Shown: positions 39,234 to 48,304 of the stretch, in pieces
Layout: each line of letters opens with the position of its first letter
Position numbering within the stretch: position 1 is the first letter of the stretch
Assembly (NCBI RefSeq): GCF_001017575.1
Contig: NZ_CP011372.1
Coordinates: forward strand, 1,240,001-1,304,000
Direction of reading: 5' to 3'
From: Campylobacter lari
Lineage (GTDB): Bacteria > Campylobacterota > Campylobacteria > Campylobacterales > Campylobacteraceae
Length of the DNA: 64,000 bases
Made by a program: the position numbers and the translations under genes
Notes under the pieces: generated by a model
Seen by the model: only the letters and a program-made list of their open reading frames with translations
The model's database searches: none
Told to the model about the DNA's origin: nothing

Positions 39234-39313
39234 TGAAACAATTTATAAAATATATGCTTATTGCTTTTGGTGTTTATGTGATTTGGATTTTACTTTATTA
39301 TAATTTTGCTTAA
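39233..39313 (+). CDS. Possible 26-aa membrane micro-protein
   Basis: An ATG overlapping the rdgB stop (TGATG) opens 26 codons: KQFIKYMLIAFGVYV and IWILLYYNFA, a basic start followed by one hydrophobic helix. That is the usual look of small single-pass membrane proteins. Most of it lies antisense to the 3' end of the RND gene, whose matching codons give a Lys/His/Gln-rich tail. Either frame could be the accident. No independent ribosome binding site is visible, so coupling to rdgB would be required. Confidence 0.35.
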   Translation: MKQFIKYMLIAFGVYVIWILLYYNFA

Positions 39314-41723
39314 GATAATGATAGCTTAAAATAAAACTTGGCAATAAAAAAAGCGAACCAAACAAAAGCAAACCCATAGCCAAAACCGTAAGTAAGCCAA
39401 AATAAATCGTTGGGATAAAATTACTACTAATCATTACCAAAAAGCCTAGAATAATCGTAACACTAGTATAATAAATCGCACTTCCTATACCCATATGTGA
39501 AGCTTTTATAGCCTCTTCTAAGCTTTTATGTTTTAATTCTTCTTTAAAACGATGTATATAATGAATCATATCATCAACCCCTATTCCAATACAAATAGCA
39601 GCTATAGTAATACTCATAATATCAAGTGGTATATTGAAAACACCCATTAAGCCAAATACTAAAGCCAAAGGTATGAGATTAGCCAAAATCGCCACAAAAG
39701 CATAAACAAAACTTCTAAAAATCACCACAAACAAAGCAAAAATCACAAGCACTACAAAGGCTAAAGTGTCAAATTGTGATGAAAAAAGACTTTGAAGCAT
39801 ATTATTATATAAAGGCATAATACCACTGATTTTAACCTCTACATTATCATTTTGCAAAAGTTCTTTTAAGTCTTTTTCAAGCTGTTTTAAAAAAGCATCG
39901 CGTCTTAAATTTGGATCACTATCTAGCATACGCACGCTAAATCGCAACTCATTATTTTCAACACTTACAAAAGGGGTTAAAACTTGCTTTTTAAAATTCT
40001 CATCTAAATTTTCATATAAAAATGCTAAAGCAAAATCATCTAAAGCCTTGCCATTATTAATACTTTTTCCAAGCTCTAGTAAACTTTGTAAGCTAAGCAC
40101 AGAGCCTACGTATTTTTGCTTACTTAAAAACTCATGAACCTTAGCAGCTATTCTTGTTTTTTCACTACTAAAAAAATACCTATCATCTTTGGCTAAATCA
40201 TCAAATTCTTGTTCAAACTCATCTAAACTTTCATTTTGTTTTGGACCTTGCTTAAACTTGATAATCACATCTAAAGGCATAGTTCCACCTAGCTCTTTAT
40301 CTATAACCAACAAGCCTTGTTTAATCCTAGAACTATCTTTAAAATAACTCACAAAGCTATTTTCTACTTTAATTTGTAAAATTCCATACAAAGCAAAAGC
40401 TACACAAAACAAACTTATACCATAGATAATTTTTCTATGTTTTAAGCTTGCATTTGCACAAAAACTTAAAAATTTCAATGAATTTTGATTAAGCTCTTTA
40501 AAATTTAAACGTGGCATTAATACCAAAATACTTGCAAAATAAATATAAGCTAAAATCAAACTCACACTAATACCAAGACTCATCATAATACCAAGTTTGA
40601 TAATAGGCTCAATATCTGAAAAAACAAAACTTAAAAACCCAACAACTGTGGTTAAAATAGCATAAAAACTAGGACTTGCTTTATCAAGTAAGGTTGAGAG
40701 TAAAAGCTTATAAACGCTAGCTTTTGGGTGTTTGTGTAAATTTTCTATAAAATGCACGATTAAGTGTATCACAACAGAAACAGTGATAATAAGCACTAAA
40801 GCTACATAGTTTGAAGACACTACGGTAATATCAAAGCCTAAAAGTGCGAAAATCCCACTTGAAGTAAAAAGCGAAACCACACAAATTCCCAAAGCCAAGA
40901 ACACTAAGCGCAAAGAGCCAAAAAACCACCAAAGTGCTATAAATAAAAGCCCTATTAAACTAAGACCATAAATTTTTAAATCACTTTTTACATAATTAAT
41001 CATATCATTAGCGATCATTTCTACACCACCAAGATGTAAAAAGTCTCCATTTTGACTATATTTAGATACTATTTTAGTAATTTCTTCTAATCTTTTTGCA
41101 CTAAATTCCCTTGAGCTTTCTTGGTGTTTTTTAATCAAAGCTCTAAAATGCTCTTTTTCATTTTCACTTTTTGCATTATCTCTTGAATTAATCAAGTCAT
41201 TATAAACAAGATCAGGCGCTAGATAAATCAAAATTCCCGTTGTTTTTCCATCTTTTGAGATGATATTATTTTTATAAAAGGGTTGGTTTAAAATTTCTTT
41301 TTTAGCTAGATTAACATCCACATCTTGACTAAAAATATTAGGTATATTTTGGATAAGCTCTTTTAACTCTTTACCTTTAGAACTTGCAAGTAAAGGCGCA
41401 TTAGTGATAGAAAATACCTTTTGCACACCATTGATTTTTTCTAAATCAAGAGTTAAATTTTTTATAGTTTCTAAATTTTCTTTAGTAAAAATATCTTTAT
41501 CTTTAGGAGCAAAAGCAAGCATCAAAAAATTATCATTACCATAACGCGCCGAAACTTCTCTATATAGTTTCAAACCCTCATCATGCTCTAAAAGCAAGCT
41601 TTCAGCACTTGCATCAACACTTAAATTTTTAGCAAAAAAACTAAAAAATATGCAAAAGATTAAAGTAATCCCCAAAGTTAGCTTTGGGAAATTAAGAAAG
41701 ATTTTTAAAATTTTACTTAGCAT
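39258..41723 (-). CDS. MMPL/RND-family permease of an Mla-like lipid transport operon (Cj1373-like)
   Basis: 821 aa. One N-terminal helix, a large periplasmic loop (about 35-240), five or six helices with a patched-like segment (IALWWFFGSLRLVFLALGIC to about 400), a second periplasmic loop (about 455-640) and a second helix bundle. This is the two-fold RND layout of MMPL/HpnN-type lipid and hydrophobe transporters. Charged motif IGIGVDDMIHYIHRF in the second bundle gives the proton-relay Asp pair; the first bundle has ITVSVVIHLIVHFIE without the Asp pair. It starts on the mlaC stop (TAATG). Its 3' end overlaps an antisense micro-ORF. Confidence 0.88.
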   Translation of the reverse strand: MLSKILKIFLNFPKLTLGITLIFCIFFSFFAKNLSVDASAESLLLEHDEGLKLYREVSARYGNDNFLMLAFAPKDKDIFTKENLETIKNLTLDLEKINGVQKVFSITNAPLLASSKGKELKELIQNIPNIFSQDVDVNLAKKEILNQPFYKNNIISKDGKTTGILIYLAPDLVYNDLINSRDNAKSENEKEHFRALIKKHQESSREFSAKRLEEITKIVSKYSQNGDFLHLGGVEMIANDMINYVKSDLKIYGLSLIGLLFIALWWFFGSLRLVFLALGICVVSLFTSSGIFALLGFDITVVSSNYVALVLIITVSVVIHLIVHFIENLHKHPKASVYKLLLSTLLDKASPSFYAILTTVVGFLSFVFSDIEPIIKLGIMMSLGISVSLILAYIYFASILVLMPRLNFKELNQNSLKFLSFCANASLKHRKIIYGISLFCVAFALYGILQIKVENSFVSYFKDSSRIKQGLLVIDKELGGTMPLDVIIKFKQGPKQNESLDEFEQEFDDLAKDDRYFFSSEKTRIAAKVHEFLSKQKYVGSVLSLQSLLELGKSINNGKALDDFALAFLYENLDENFKKQVLTPFVSVENNELRFSVRMLDSDPNLRRDAFLKQLEKDLKELLQNDNVEVKISGIMPLYNNMLQSLFSSQFDTLAFVVLVIFALFVVIFRSFVYAFVAILANLIPLALVFGLMGVFNIPLDIMSITIAAICIGIGVDDMIHYIHRFKEELKHKSLEEAIKASHMGIGSAIYYTSVTIILGFLVMISSNFIPTIYFGLLTVLAMGLLLFGSLFLLPSFILSYHYLKQNYNKVKSKSHKHQKQ

Positions 41724-42292
41724 TATTTAGAAAAATCAACACTAGAAAGCTTTTCAAGCAAGGTTTTAAAATCACCATTTTGTAAGACATCTTTAAACTG
41801 TGAGCGATAAGTTTGTATGATACTTATACCAAAAATATCCACATCATAAATTTGCCAGTCATTATTTTTATCATAAAATTTAAAGATTACAAAATTTTCT
41901 TTGCCATCTACTATCATAGAAGTTTTTAAAAAAGCTCTTTTGTTTTTTTCTTCTAAATTAATCACTTTTAATTTTTGAGAATCATACAAAGCAAGTTTAT
42001 CTGTGAAACTTTTTTTAAGATTTTTTTCAAAAGCTTTGTTAAATTCATTTTTTTCATTTTCACTTAATTTTTCATATCTTGTAGAAAGACTAAGTTTAGC
42101 CATAAGCTCATAATCAAAAACACCATCAAATAAAGCAAAGATTTTTTCCGCTGCTTTAGCTTTATCATTTTTATTTTGATCTAGAATTTTTAAACTCTCA
42201 TCAATCTTTTCTTGCATAGTTTTAGAAATATCTTGCAAATTTAAAGCAAAAGCAAATACTACACTAAAAAGCAAAACTATGATTTTTTTCAT
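41723..42292 (-). CDS. mlaC: MlaC/Ttg2D-family periplasmic phospholipid-binding protein
   Basis: 189 aa. A signal peptide KKIIVLLFSVVFAFAL is followed by the family pattern: helical N-terminus, then KIFALFDGVFDYELMAKLSL and the core LSENEKNEFNKAFEKNLKKSF. MlaC carries phospholipid between outer-membrane MlaA and an inner-membrane partner. The usual partner is the MCE protein MlaD; here the neighbour is an RND permease. It lies 9 bases downstream of mlaA and overlaps the permease gene. Confidence 0.88.
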   Translation of the reverse strand: MKKIIVLLFSVVFAFALNLQDISKTMQEKIDESLKILDQNKNDKAKAAEKIFALFDGVFDYELMAKLSLSTRYEKLSENEKNEFNKAFEKNLKKSFTDKLALYDSQKLKVINLEEKNKRAFLKTSMIVDGKENFVIFKFYDKNNDWQIYDVDIFGISIIQTYRSQFKDVLQNGDFKTLLEKLSSVDFSK

Positions 42293-42301
42293 TTTATCTC
42301 C

Positions 42302-42988
42302 TTATTTGATGAGTTCTTGGCGTCTTTGTTCATACGCATCGCGTATAAAAGTATAATAATCTACACTATTTTGGTAAATATCATCTATTTTTTCATACTC
42401 AAAACTTAATTCATTAAGTTTTAATGCAGCATTTACGCCTGCTCCAACCCAAAAATTCTCAATATATCCCTCAGGCACCATAAACCAATTTACAGGCAAA
42501 GCTAAAGCATCTCTTACATTATAAGGACCTAAAAGTGGAAGCACTAAGTGTGGTCCACTACCTACTCCCCATTTGCCCAAAGTCGTTCCAAAATCAGCCT
42601 CATAACTTTTTAAAGGAGTTTTGCTCGCACTATCTAACAAACCAAATCCAAAAATCACATTCACACAAAATCTTCCAAATTCCTCGCCAGCTTTTCTAAA
42701 TTCTAAACTTAAAAGGTGATTGATAAATCTAAAAGGTGATCTTGTGGTATCAAAAGCATTTTTTACTCCTGCTCTTATAAAACTTGGAGTAACACTTTTA
42801 TAAGAAAGTGCAACCGGTCTTAAAAAATAAGTATAAAGATCATAATTAAATTTACTCATAGCTTTATTATAGGTATAAAAGCTATCCTTGACTTCTTTTT
42901 TTTGATATTCTTGTTCAAAATCTTCAAAGTCATTGGCTAAAATCAAAGTATTAAAAAATAAACACAAACTTAGTATGTATTTTAACAA
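42302..42988 (-). CDS. mlaA: MlaA/VacJ-family outer membrane lipid asymmetry protein
   Basis: 228 aa. NKAMSKFNYDLYTYFLRPVAL, GVKNAFDTTRSPFRFINHLL and GSGPHLVLPLLGPYNVRDAL are MlaA hallmarks: helices lying in the outer membrane and the amphipathic ridge around the pore. The start is TTG at 42988, with AAAAGGAAA upstream. The signal peptide LKYILSLCLFFNTLILAND has no lipobox Cys at the cleavage site, so unlike E. coli MlaA it may not be a lipoprotein. It heads the mlaA-mlaC-RND operon (Cj1371-Cj1373 order). Confidence 0.9.
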   Translation of the reverse strand: MLKYILSLCLFFNTLILANDFEDFEQEYQKKEVKDSFYTYNKAMSKFNYDLYTYFLRPVALSYKSVTPSFIRAGVKNAFDTTRSPFRFINHLLSLEFRKAGEEFGRFCVNVIFGFGLLDSASKTPLKSYEADFGTTLGKWGVGSGPHLVLPLLGPYNVRDALALPVNWFMVPEGYIENFWVGAGVNAALKLNELSFEYEKIDDIYQNSVDYYTFIRDAYEQRRQELIK

Positions 42989-43169
42989 GTTTTTCCTTTT
43001 AAAATTTCATAAATTGAAATCGTAAATTATACAAAAATTAAAATAAATTTTTACATTAAAATGCTTTTAAAATATTCTTTAAAAAAATTAAAATTTTTTA
43101 TTTGCTTATAAAATAAGTCTTAGAAAATATGCAAAAAATACAAATTTATTTTTGCTTTTAAAAATAAGC

Positions 43170-43175
43170 TATAAT
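43170..43175 (+). promoter_or_regulatory. Putative -10 box of the mod operon
   Basis: TATAAT 33 bases before modA, in a 219-base AT-rich region between divergent mlaA and modA. No clear ModE-type palindrome was seen. Confidence 0.45.
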
Positions 43176-43207
43176 TTTTTCAAAATTTACTACTAAAAGG
43201 ATAAAAA

Positions 43208-43954
43208 ATGAAAAAAATTTTCACCCTACTTTTTTTGTGTATTTTTAGCTATGGCGCTGATGTAAATATCGCTGCAGCTGCAAATGTAGCTTATGCTTTT
43301 AAAGCCTTGCAAAAAGAATTTCAAAAAGAAAACCCTGATATTAGTATCAATGTAAGCTTAGGCGCTAGTGGAAATTTAGTTTCACAAATCAAAAATGGAG
43401 CACCATTTGATATATTTATGGCTGCAAATATGAAATTTGCACAAAGCTTGTATGATGATAATTTTGCTAGCACAAAACCTGTTATTTATGCTCAAGGAGC
43501 TTTAGCTTTACTCAGTGTTAGAATGGATTTAAGCAAAGGATTAGACACACTTAAAGAAGAAAAAGTAAAAATCATCACCATAGCTAATCCCAAAGCTGCT
43601 CCTTATGGTCAAGCTAGTATAGAAACTTTACAAAATGCTAAAATTTATGAGCAAACAAAAGCTAAAATCATCGAAGCAAAATCTATAGGAGAAGCACTTA
43701 CTCAAACACTAAAAGCAGCCGATGTGGGTTTTATAGCAGCAAGTGCTTTATATGAAGATACGCTAAAATCTTATAAACTCCAAGAAGGAAAAAATTATAT
43801 TTTAATCAATCCAAAACTTTATGAGCCAATCAATCAAGGCATTGTTATCACTTCTTATGGTAAAGATAATGCCAAAGCTAAGAAATTTTATGATTTTATT
43901 TTAAGCAAAAAAGCTAAGGAAATTTTCAAAGCTTATGGCTATAATATCCCATGA
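43208..43954 (+). CDS. modA: Periplasmic molybdate-binding protein ModA
   Basis: 248 aa. After a signal peptide (KKIFTLLFLCIFSYGA) comes NIAAAANVAYAFKALQKEFQ with the oxyanion-binding loop, then LGASGNLVSQIKNGAPFDIFMAAN, and IANPKAAPYGQASIETL, all typical of ModA. It captures molybdate for ABC import, feeding the Mo/W cofactors of formate dehydrogenase, Nap and other enzymes. The AAGGATAAAAA site precedes the ATG. Its stop overlaps the next gene. Confidence 0.92.
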   Translation: MKKIFTLLFLCIFSYGADVNIAAAANVAYAFKALQKEFQKENPDISINVSLGASGNLVSQIKNGAPFDIFMAANMKFAQSLYDDNFASTKPVIYAQGALALLSVRMDLSKGLDTLKEEKVKIITIANPKAAPYGQASIETLQNAKIYEQTKAKIIEAKSIGEALTQTLKAADVGFIAASALYEDTLKSYKLQEGKNYILINPKLYEPINQGIVITSYGKDNAKAKKFYDFILSKKAKEIFKAYGYNIP

Positions 43955-44340
43955 TTAAAGCTAAAATAAATACTATAAAAAATCATGAAAATATAAACTG
44001 GGTAGAATTTCTTATAAAAAAACATAAATTATATATGCTTGCTTTAGAACTTGATGAAAAAGCAAGCATTGATCAAGAAGTGTTACTTGCTTTTAAAAGT
44101 AGCGAGTGCTTGCTTAGTAAAAAAAATTTAGAAAACTCATTTTTAAATACCTTTTATGCAAAAATCATTGATATTTTCCAAGGACAAATCATCACTATCA
44201 TAAGATTAGAAAATGAAATTTGCACTTTCGAAGCTCAAATTAGCACCCATGAGTTTTTAGAGCAAAATTATCAAAAAAATGATTTTGTATTTGCTTATGT
44301 ACATCCTAGTGCTTTATTTATCAAAGAGTATCTATGCTAA
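43951..44340 (+). CDS. Small TOBE/molybdate-related protein (Cj0302-like)
   Basis: 129 aa without signal peptide or membrane helix. IKAKINTIKNHENINWVEFLIKKH begins a possible TOBE-like beta fold, and QEVLLAFKSSECLLSK with a second half (NTFYAKIIDIFQGQIITII) gives a two-repeat pattern of molybdate-binding proteins. In C. jejuni a small gene of this size sits between modA and modB (Cj0302c). Overlaps of 4 bases with modA and 7 with modC show a single coupled operon. A regulatory or Mo-storage role is possible but not shown. Confidence 0.65.
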   Translation: MIKAKINTIKNHENINWVEFLIKKHKLYMLALELDEKASIDQEVLLAFKSSECLLSKKNLENSFLNTFYAKIIDIFQGQIITIIRLENEICTFEAQISTHEFLEQNYQKNDFVFAYVHPSALFIKEYLC

Positions 44341-45188
44341 AACTTGACTTTGAAAAAATCTTTAAAAATAAAGAAAAAGAATTTAAACTTAAGGTTAAAT
44401 TTGAAGTTAAAGAAGGAGAATTTTGTGCTATTTTTGGAAAAAGTGGTAGTGGTAAAACTACGCTTTTGAGAATTTTAGCAGGTTTTGAAAAAGCACAAGG
44501 AATTTGCACTTTTAATAATACTGTATTTTTTGATGATAAAAACTTTCTAAGTCCACAAAAAAGAAAACTTGGCTTTGTTTTTCAAGATTATGCTTTATTT
44601 GAAAATATGAATGTAGAGCAAAACTTACTTTTTGCCAAAAAAGATCTAAAATTTGCTAATGAACTTTTAGAACTTTTAGATTTAAGCAAACACAAAAAAA
44701 GTCATATTTTAGAGCTAAGCGGGGGACAAAAACAACGCGTAGCTTTAGCAAGAGCTATTATGCAAAAACCCAAACTTTTACTTTTAGATGAGCCATTTAG
44801 TGCCTTAGATAATGAGATAAAACTACACTTGCATGATTATCTTTTAAATATACATAAAACTTATAAAATCACTACTATTTTAATCAGCCATGATGTAAGT
44901 GAAGTTTATAAACTAGCTAATAAAGTCATTGTTTTAGAAAATGGAGCCATTATCAAAGAAGGCTCGCCTAATGAAGTTTTTTTAAAGACGCAAGGCTCGC
45001 AAAAATTTGCTATAAAAGCACGCATTTTAAAACTACAAAAGCAAGATAGCATATTTATAGCCATACTTGCCATAGGTAATCAAATCAGCCAAGTAGTACT
45101 AAGCCCTTTAGAAGCTAAAGATTTTAAAGAAAATGATGAAGTGCTTTTAAGCCAAAAAGCTTTTGCGCTAAATTTAAGTAAAGTATAA
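44334..45188 (+). CDS. modC: Molybdate ABC transporter ATP-binding protein ModC
   Basis: 284 aa. Walker A FGKSGSGKTTLLRILAG, Q-loop FVFQDYALF, signature LELSGGQKQRVALARA, Walker B LLLLDEPFSALD and H-loop ILISHDVSEVY. The C-terminal 60 residues are a short TOBE-like domain. It should energise molybdate import, but the permease gene modB that separates this gene from the TOBE-like gene in C. jejuni is absent here: the upstream ORF runs straight into this one. ModB must come from elsewhere or the system is incomplete. Confidence 0.88.
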   Translation: MLKLDFEKIFKNKEKEFKLKVKFEVKEGEFCAIFGKSGSGKTTLLRILAGFEKAQGICTFNNTVFFDDKNFLSPQKRKLGFVFQDYALFENMNVEQNLLFAKKDLKFANELLELLDLSKHKKSHILELSGGQKQRVALARAIMQKPKLLLLDEPFSALDNEIKLHLHDYLLNIHKTYKITTILISHDVSEVYKLANKVIVLENGAIIKEGSPNEVFLKTQGSQKFAIKARILKLQKQDSIFIAILAIGNQISQVVLSPLEAKDFKENDEVLLSQKAFALNLSKV

Positions 45189-45214
45189 AAACTATAACTT
45201 GCATTAACTCAACA

Positions 45215-45236
45215 CTTTAAGCCTTTTAGCTTAAAG
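45215..45236. terminator. Bidirectional terminator hairpin
   Basis: CTTTAAGC (45215-45222), loop CTTTTA, GCTTAAAG (45229-45236), perfect pairing between convergent modC and the ferredoxin gene. Confidence 0.55.
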
Positions 45237-46883
45237 CACATTCATACTTTGTATCATTACTTTTGCTTTACATTCAGCACAGCAATATAGTGTTTTTATC
45301 TTAGCTTCATCACCCATAAATCTTGGTTTCATAATACTAGCGATTTTCTCAATAGCCTTTTTAGTAGCAAATTCTTTCCCACACTCTACACAAGCAAAAA
45401 GTTCATCTTGAGCTAAAACCATAAAAGAAAAATACTCTTTTTCTAAATCTATCCCACTTCTTTGAAGCATTAAAGTATCTTTTTCAGCACAACTTGCCTC
45501 ACAATATCCACAGGTAGTACATAAGCTTGCATTAAATTTCAAAGAATTATCCTTAGCATCAGCTACTAAAGCTCCTACATTACAAGCTCCCACACAAGAA
45601 AGACATAAGGTACAGGTGTCTGTATTGATAGTGATTTTTCCATAGCGTATCCATTCTTTGCTTGGGATATTGCCTAAATTTTCTTCTTTTATAAGCTCTC
45701 TTAATCTTATAGCAAAATCTTCTCTTTTTAAAAGTGCAGGATTATAAGATATAAATTTAAGATTTTCTATAAAATGTGCTTGATTTATGGCCTCTAAAAG
45801 TTCTTTTTCATCTTTAGCTAGAAAAATTGCATTTTGTTTAAATTTTCTTTGAAAAATTTCATTCATCAAAGCTATCACTTCTAAAGCACCTTGCGATAAG
45901 CCATCACTATAAAAAATCACACTCGCACCACTTGTTTGAAGCATAGCTAAAAAATGTGCTTGATCAAGATAGTTTTCGCCTTTAATCATAAAAGGCATTA
46001 TATCTTCTTTTAAAGTGATATTTAAATTTTCTATAGACATTTTCTCAGGGATTATCAAAATGATTTTATCTTCATAAAATTTTAAAATTTCATAAAAGCT
46101 ATTACGTGGCATAGGTGCATAATCAAGCGCCCCACTAGGACAAATCCCCACACAATCACCACAGCTTAAACAATCCACATGAGAAAATTCTAATTTTCTT
46201 TGCTCATCATCTTTTAAAATAGCCACACTAGGACAAATTTCAGCACATTTTCCACAATGAACACTTCTTCTTTCATGGTATTGACAAATGCTATCATCAT
46301 AACTAATATAATTTCTAAATTTATATTTTGGAGAATTAGAATTTAAAAGTTTTATAATTTCTTCTTGACTTAAAGTAGTTAAATCATAACAACCACTTTG
46401 TTGATCAAAGCTTTCTTTTTTTACATCATATAAGAAAAAATCACAATCAATCTCTACTTGCTCATTATCTTTTAAAGCTACCACACAAAGCTCGCCCACG
46501 CAACCTAAAACACCCAAGCATTGCTCATTGCTTAGTTTTAAAACCTTGTATTCTTGTTTTTTTAAACTTTCTATAAGCTCATTTTGATCCTCATTGCTTA
46601 CGATAATTACATTTTTACCCACTTCTTTGGTGTATTCTAAATCAAGTCCTAAATCATAAACTTTAGATCTAATCTTATATAAAGACTCAATAGTTTTAGC
46701 TTTTTTAAGCACATCATCTTGTGAGTTTTTAAGGTAAAAATTAATCTCAGGTGCATAAACTTCAGGGTTTAAAAGCTTTGAATTTCCTATAAAAACTTCT
46801 TCATCACAGGCTTTTTGAACTATGCTAATATCATCACTTAAAGGAATTAAATCTTCATTTTCTAAAAATACAAAATCTTTCAT
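45231..46883 (-). CDS. Multi-cluster 4Fe-4S ferredoxin protein (Cj1377-like)
   Basis: 550 aa cytoplasmic. Four ferredoxin-type Cys groups: HERRSVHCGKCAEICPS, CLSCGDCVGICPSGAL, CTLCLSCVGACNVGAL and CTTCGYCEASCAE, plus a C-terminal CVECGKEF and CCAECKAK pair that looks zinc- or rubredoxin-like. Between the two ferredoxin pairs is an alpha-beta domain (about 280-400). In epsilonproteobacteria this protein sits next to selA-selB and formate dehydrogenase genes, suggesting an electron-transfer or maturation job for FdhA; that is inference. It is divergent from selA. Confidence 0.85.
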   Translation of the reverse strand: MKDFVFLENEDLIPLSDDISIVQKACDEEVFIGNSKLLNPEVYAPEINFYLKNSQDDVLKKAKTIESLYKIRSKVYDLGLDLEYTKEVGKNVIIVSNEDQNELIESLKKQEYKVLKLSNEQCLGVLGCVGELCVVALKDNEQVEIDCDFFLYDVKKESFDQQSGCYDLTTLSQEEIIKLLNSNSPKYKFRNYISYDDSICQYHERRSVHCGKCAEICPSVAILKDDEQRKLEFSHVDCLSCGDCVGICPSGALDYAPMPRNSFYEILKFYEDKIILIIPEKMSIENLNITLKEDIMPFMIKGENYLDQAHFLAMLQTSGASVIFYSDGLSQGALEVIALMNEIFQRKFKQNAIFLAKDEKELLEAINQAHFIENLKFISYNPALLKREDFAIRLRELIKEENLGNIPSKEWIRYGKITINTDTCTLCLSCVGACNVGALVADAKDNSLKFNASLCTTCGYCEASCAEKDTLMLQRSGIDLEKEYFSFMVLAQDELFACVECGKEFATKKAIEKIASIMKPRFMGDEAKIKTLYCCAECKAKVMIQSMNVL

Positions 46884-46939
46884 AATGCTCTCTTTTAAAT
46901 TTTTTAATCTTAATTATATAAATTTCATTATAAAAAAGT

Positions 46940-46945
46940 TATAAT
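46940..46945 (+). promoter_or_regulatory. Putative -10 box of selAB
   Basis: TATAAT 28 bases before the selA start, in the short region divergent with the ferredoxin gene. Confidence 0.45.
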
Positions 46946-46972
46946 TTTACTAATTTATTCTTAAGGTTTAAG

Positions 46973-48304
46973 ATGAACAAATTTAGAAATTTTCCACCCA
47001 TAAACACACTTATAAACAATGAAAACTTGGCTAGCTACCCTTTGTATTTAAGATCTCATTTTGCAAAAATAGTTGTTTCAAATTGTAAAAAAGAACTAAG
47101 TAAAAATGAAAATTTAAATTTTAGCTTGCAAGATTTGCTAAGTAAAATTGCTCAAAGCATTGATGAGTTTTTAAATATGCAAAGTCAAAGTTTGATCAAT
47201 GCTAGTGGAGTTATCATTCATACTAATCTTGGTCGTAGTATTATTGATGAGAGTATTTTTGAAAGAACTAAAGAAATCATCTGCTCTTATTCAAATTTAG
47301 AGTTTAACATGCAAAGTGGCAAAAGAGGCTCAAGGTATGACGCACTTAGTGCGAATTTAAAAATATTATTTGATTGCGAAGATTGTTTAGTTGTTAATAA
47401 TAACGCTTCAGCTGTATTTTTAATCTTAAACACCTTAGCAAAAAATGAAGAAGTTATTACTTCAAGAAGTGAGCTAGTTGAGATTGGGGGAAATTTTAGA
47501 ATTCCTGAAGTTATGCTAGCAGCTGGTGTTAAGCTAAAAGAAATAGGCACGACTAATAAAACTCATCTGTATGATTATGAAAAAGCCATCAATGAAAATA
47601 CTAAAATGATTTTAAAAACCCATCGTTCTAATTTTGCTTTTAAGGGATTTTTTGAAGAAGTAAGCTTAAGCGAAATTCATGCTTTAACAAAAAAGAAAAA
47701 ACTCATATCTTATTACGATTTGGGTGCTGGCTGGTGTGAAAAAATTAATAAACAACTTAGCAAAAACGAGCCAAGCGTGAAAGAGCTTTTAAAACATTGT
47801 GATATTTTAAGTTTTAGCGGTGATAAACTTTTTGGTTCTACTCAAGCAGGCATTATACTTGGAAAGAAAAAATACATTCAACAATTAAAGAAAAATCAAC
47901 TTCTAAGAATGCTAAGGGTTGATAAAATCACTCTAGCTTTTTTAAATGAAACTACCAAAGCATACTTAGAAAAAGAATATGAAAAAATTCCTACACTAAA
48001 ACTTTTAAATGATGATTTAAAAACCATAGAAAAAAAAGCACTCTTTGTCAAAGAAAAAATTCCTACAAAATGTGAGTTAAAAGCTTCTAAAAGTTTAGTA
48101 GGCGGTGGCTCTATGCCTGATAAAAGCTTGGATACTTTTGTGCTAAGTTTTGATGAGAAAGCTTTGCTTTTACAAGAAAAATTTAGAAAAAAAGGTGTGA
48201 TTGGACGTGTTGAAAATGGGCATTTTGTGCTAGATTTTAGAAGTATTTTAGAAAAAGATTTAAACCGTTTAATCCACGCTATCAAAGAGGTATTTCATGC
48301 ATAG
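46973..48304 (+). CDS. selA: L-seryl-tRNA(Sec) selenium transferase
   Basis: 443 aa PLP enzyme converting Ser-tRNA(Sec) to Sec-tRNA(Sec) with selenophosphate. The N-terminal domain RNFPPINTLINN is typical. INASGVIIHTNLGRS and VNNNASAVFLIL bind PLP phosphate, YYDLGAGWCEK provides the pyridine-ring Asp, and the PLP-Lys lies in FSGDKLFGSTQAG. AAGG lies before the ATG. It overlaps selB by 8 bases. The likely client is a selenocysteine formate dehydrogenase outside the window. Confidence 0.93.
   Translation: MNKFRNFPPINTLINNENLASYPLYLRSHFAKIVVSNCKKELSKNENLNFSLQDLLSKIAQSIDEFLNMQSQSLINASGVIIHTNLGRSIIDESIFERTKEIICSYSNLEFNMQSGKRGSRYDALSANLKILFDCEDCLVVNNNASAVFLILNTLAKNEEVITSRSELVEIGGNFRIPEVMLAAGVKLKEIGTTNKTHLYDYEKAINENTKMILKTHRSNFAFKGFFEEVSLSEIHALTKKKKLISYYDLGAGWCEKINKQLSKNEPSVKELLKHCDILSFSGDKLFGSTQAGIILGKKKYIQQLKKNQLLRMLRVDKITLAFLNETTKAYLEKEYEKIPTLKLLNDDLKTIEKKALFVKEKIPTKCELKASKSLVGGGSMPDKSLDTFVLSFDEKALLLQEKFRKKGVIGRVENGHFVLDFRSILEKDLNRLIHAIKEVFHA

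Noticed and set aside
47896-48285. 129-codon minus-strand ORF inside selA
   Set aside because: Shadow of selA, rich in Ser/Phe/Lys as expected from its reverse strand; no ribosome binding site.
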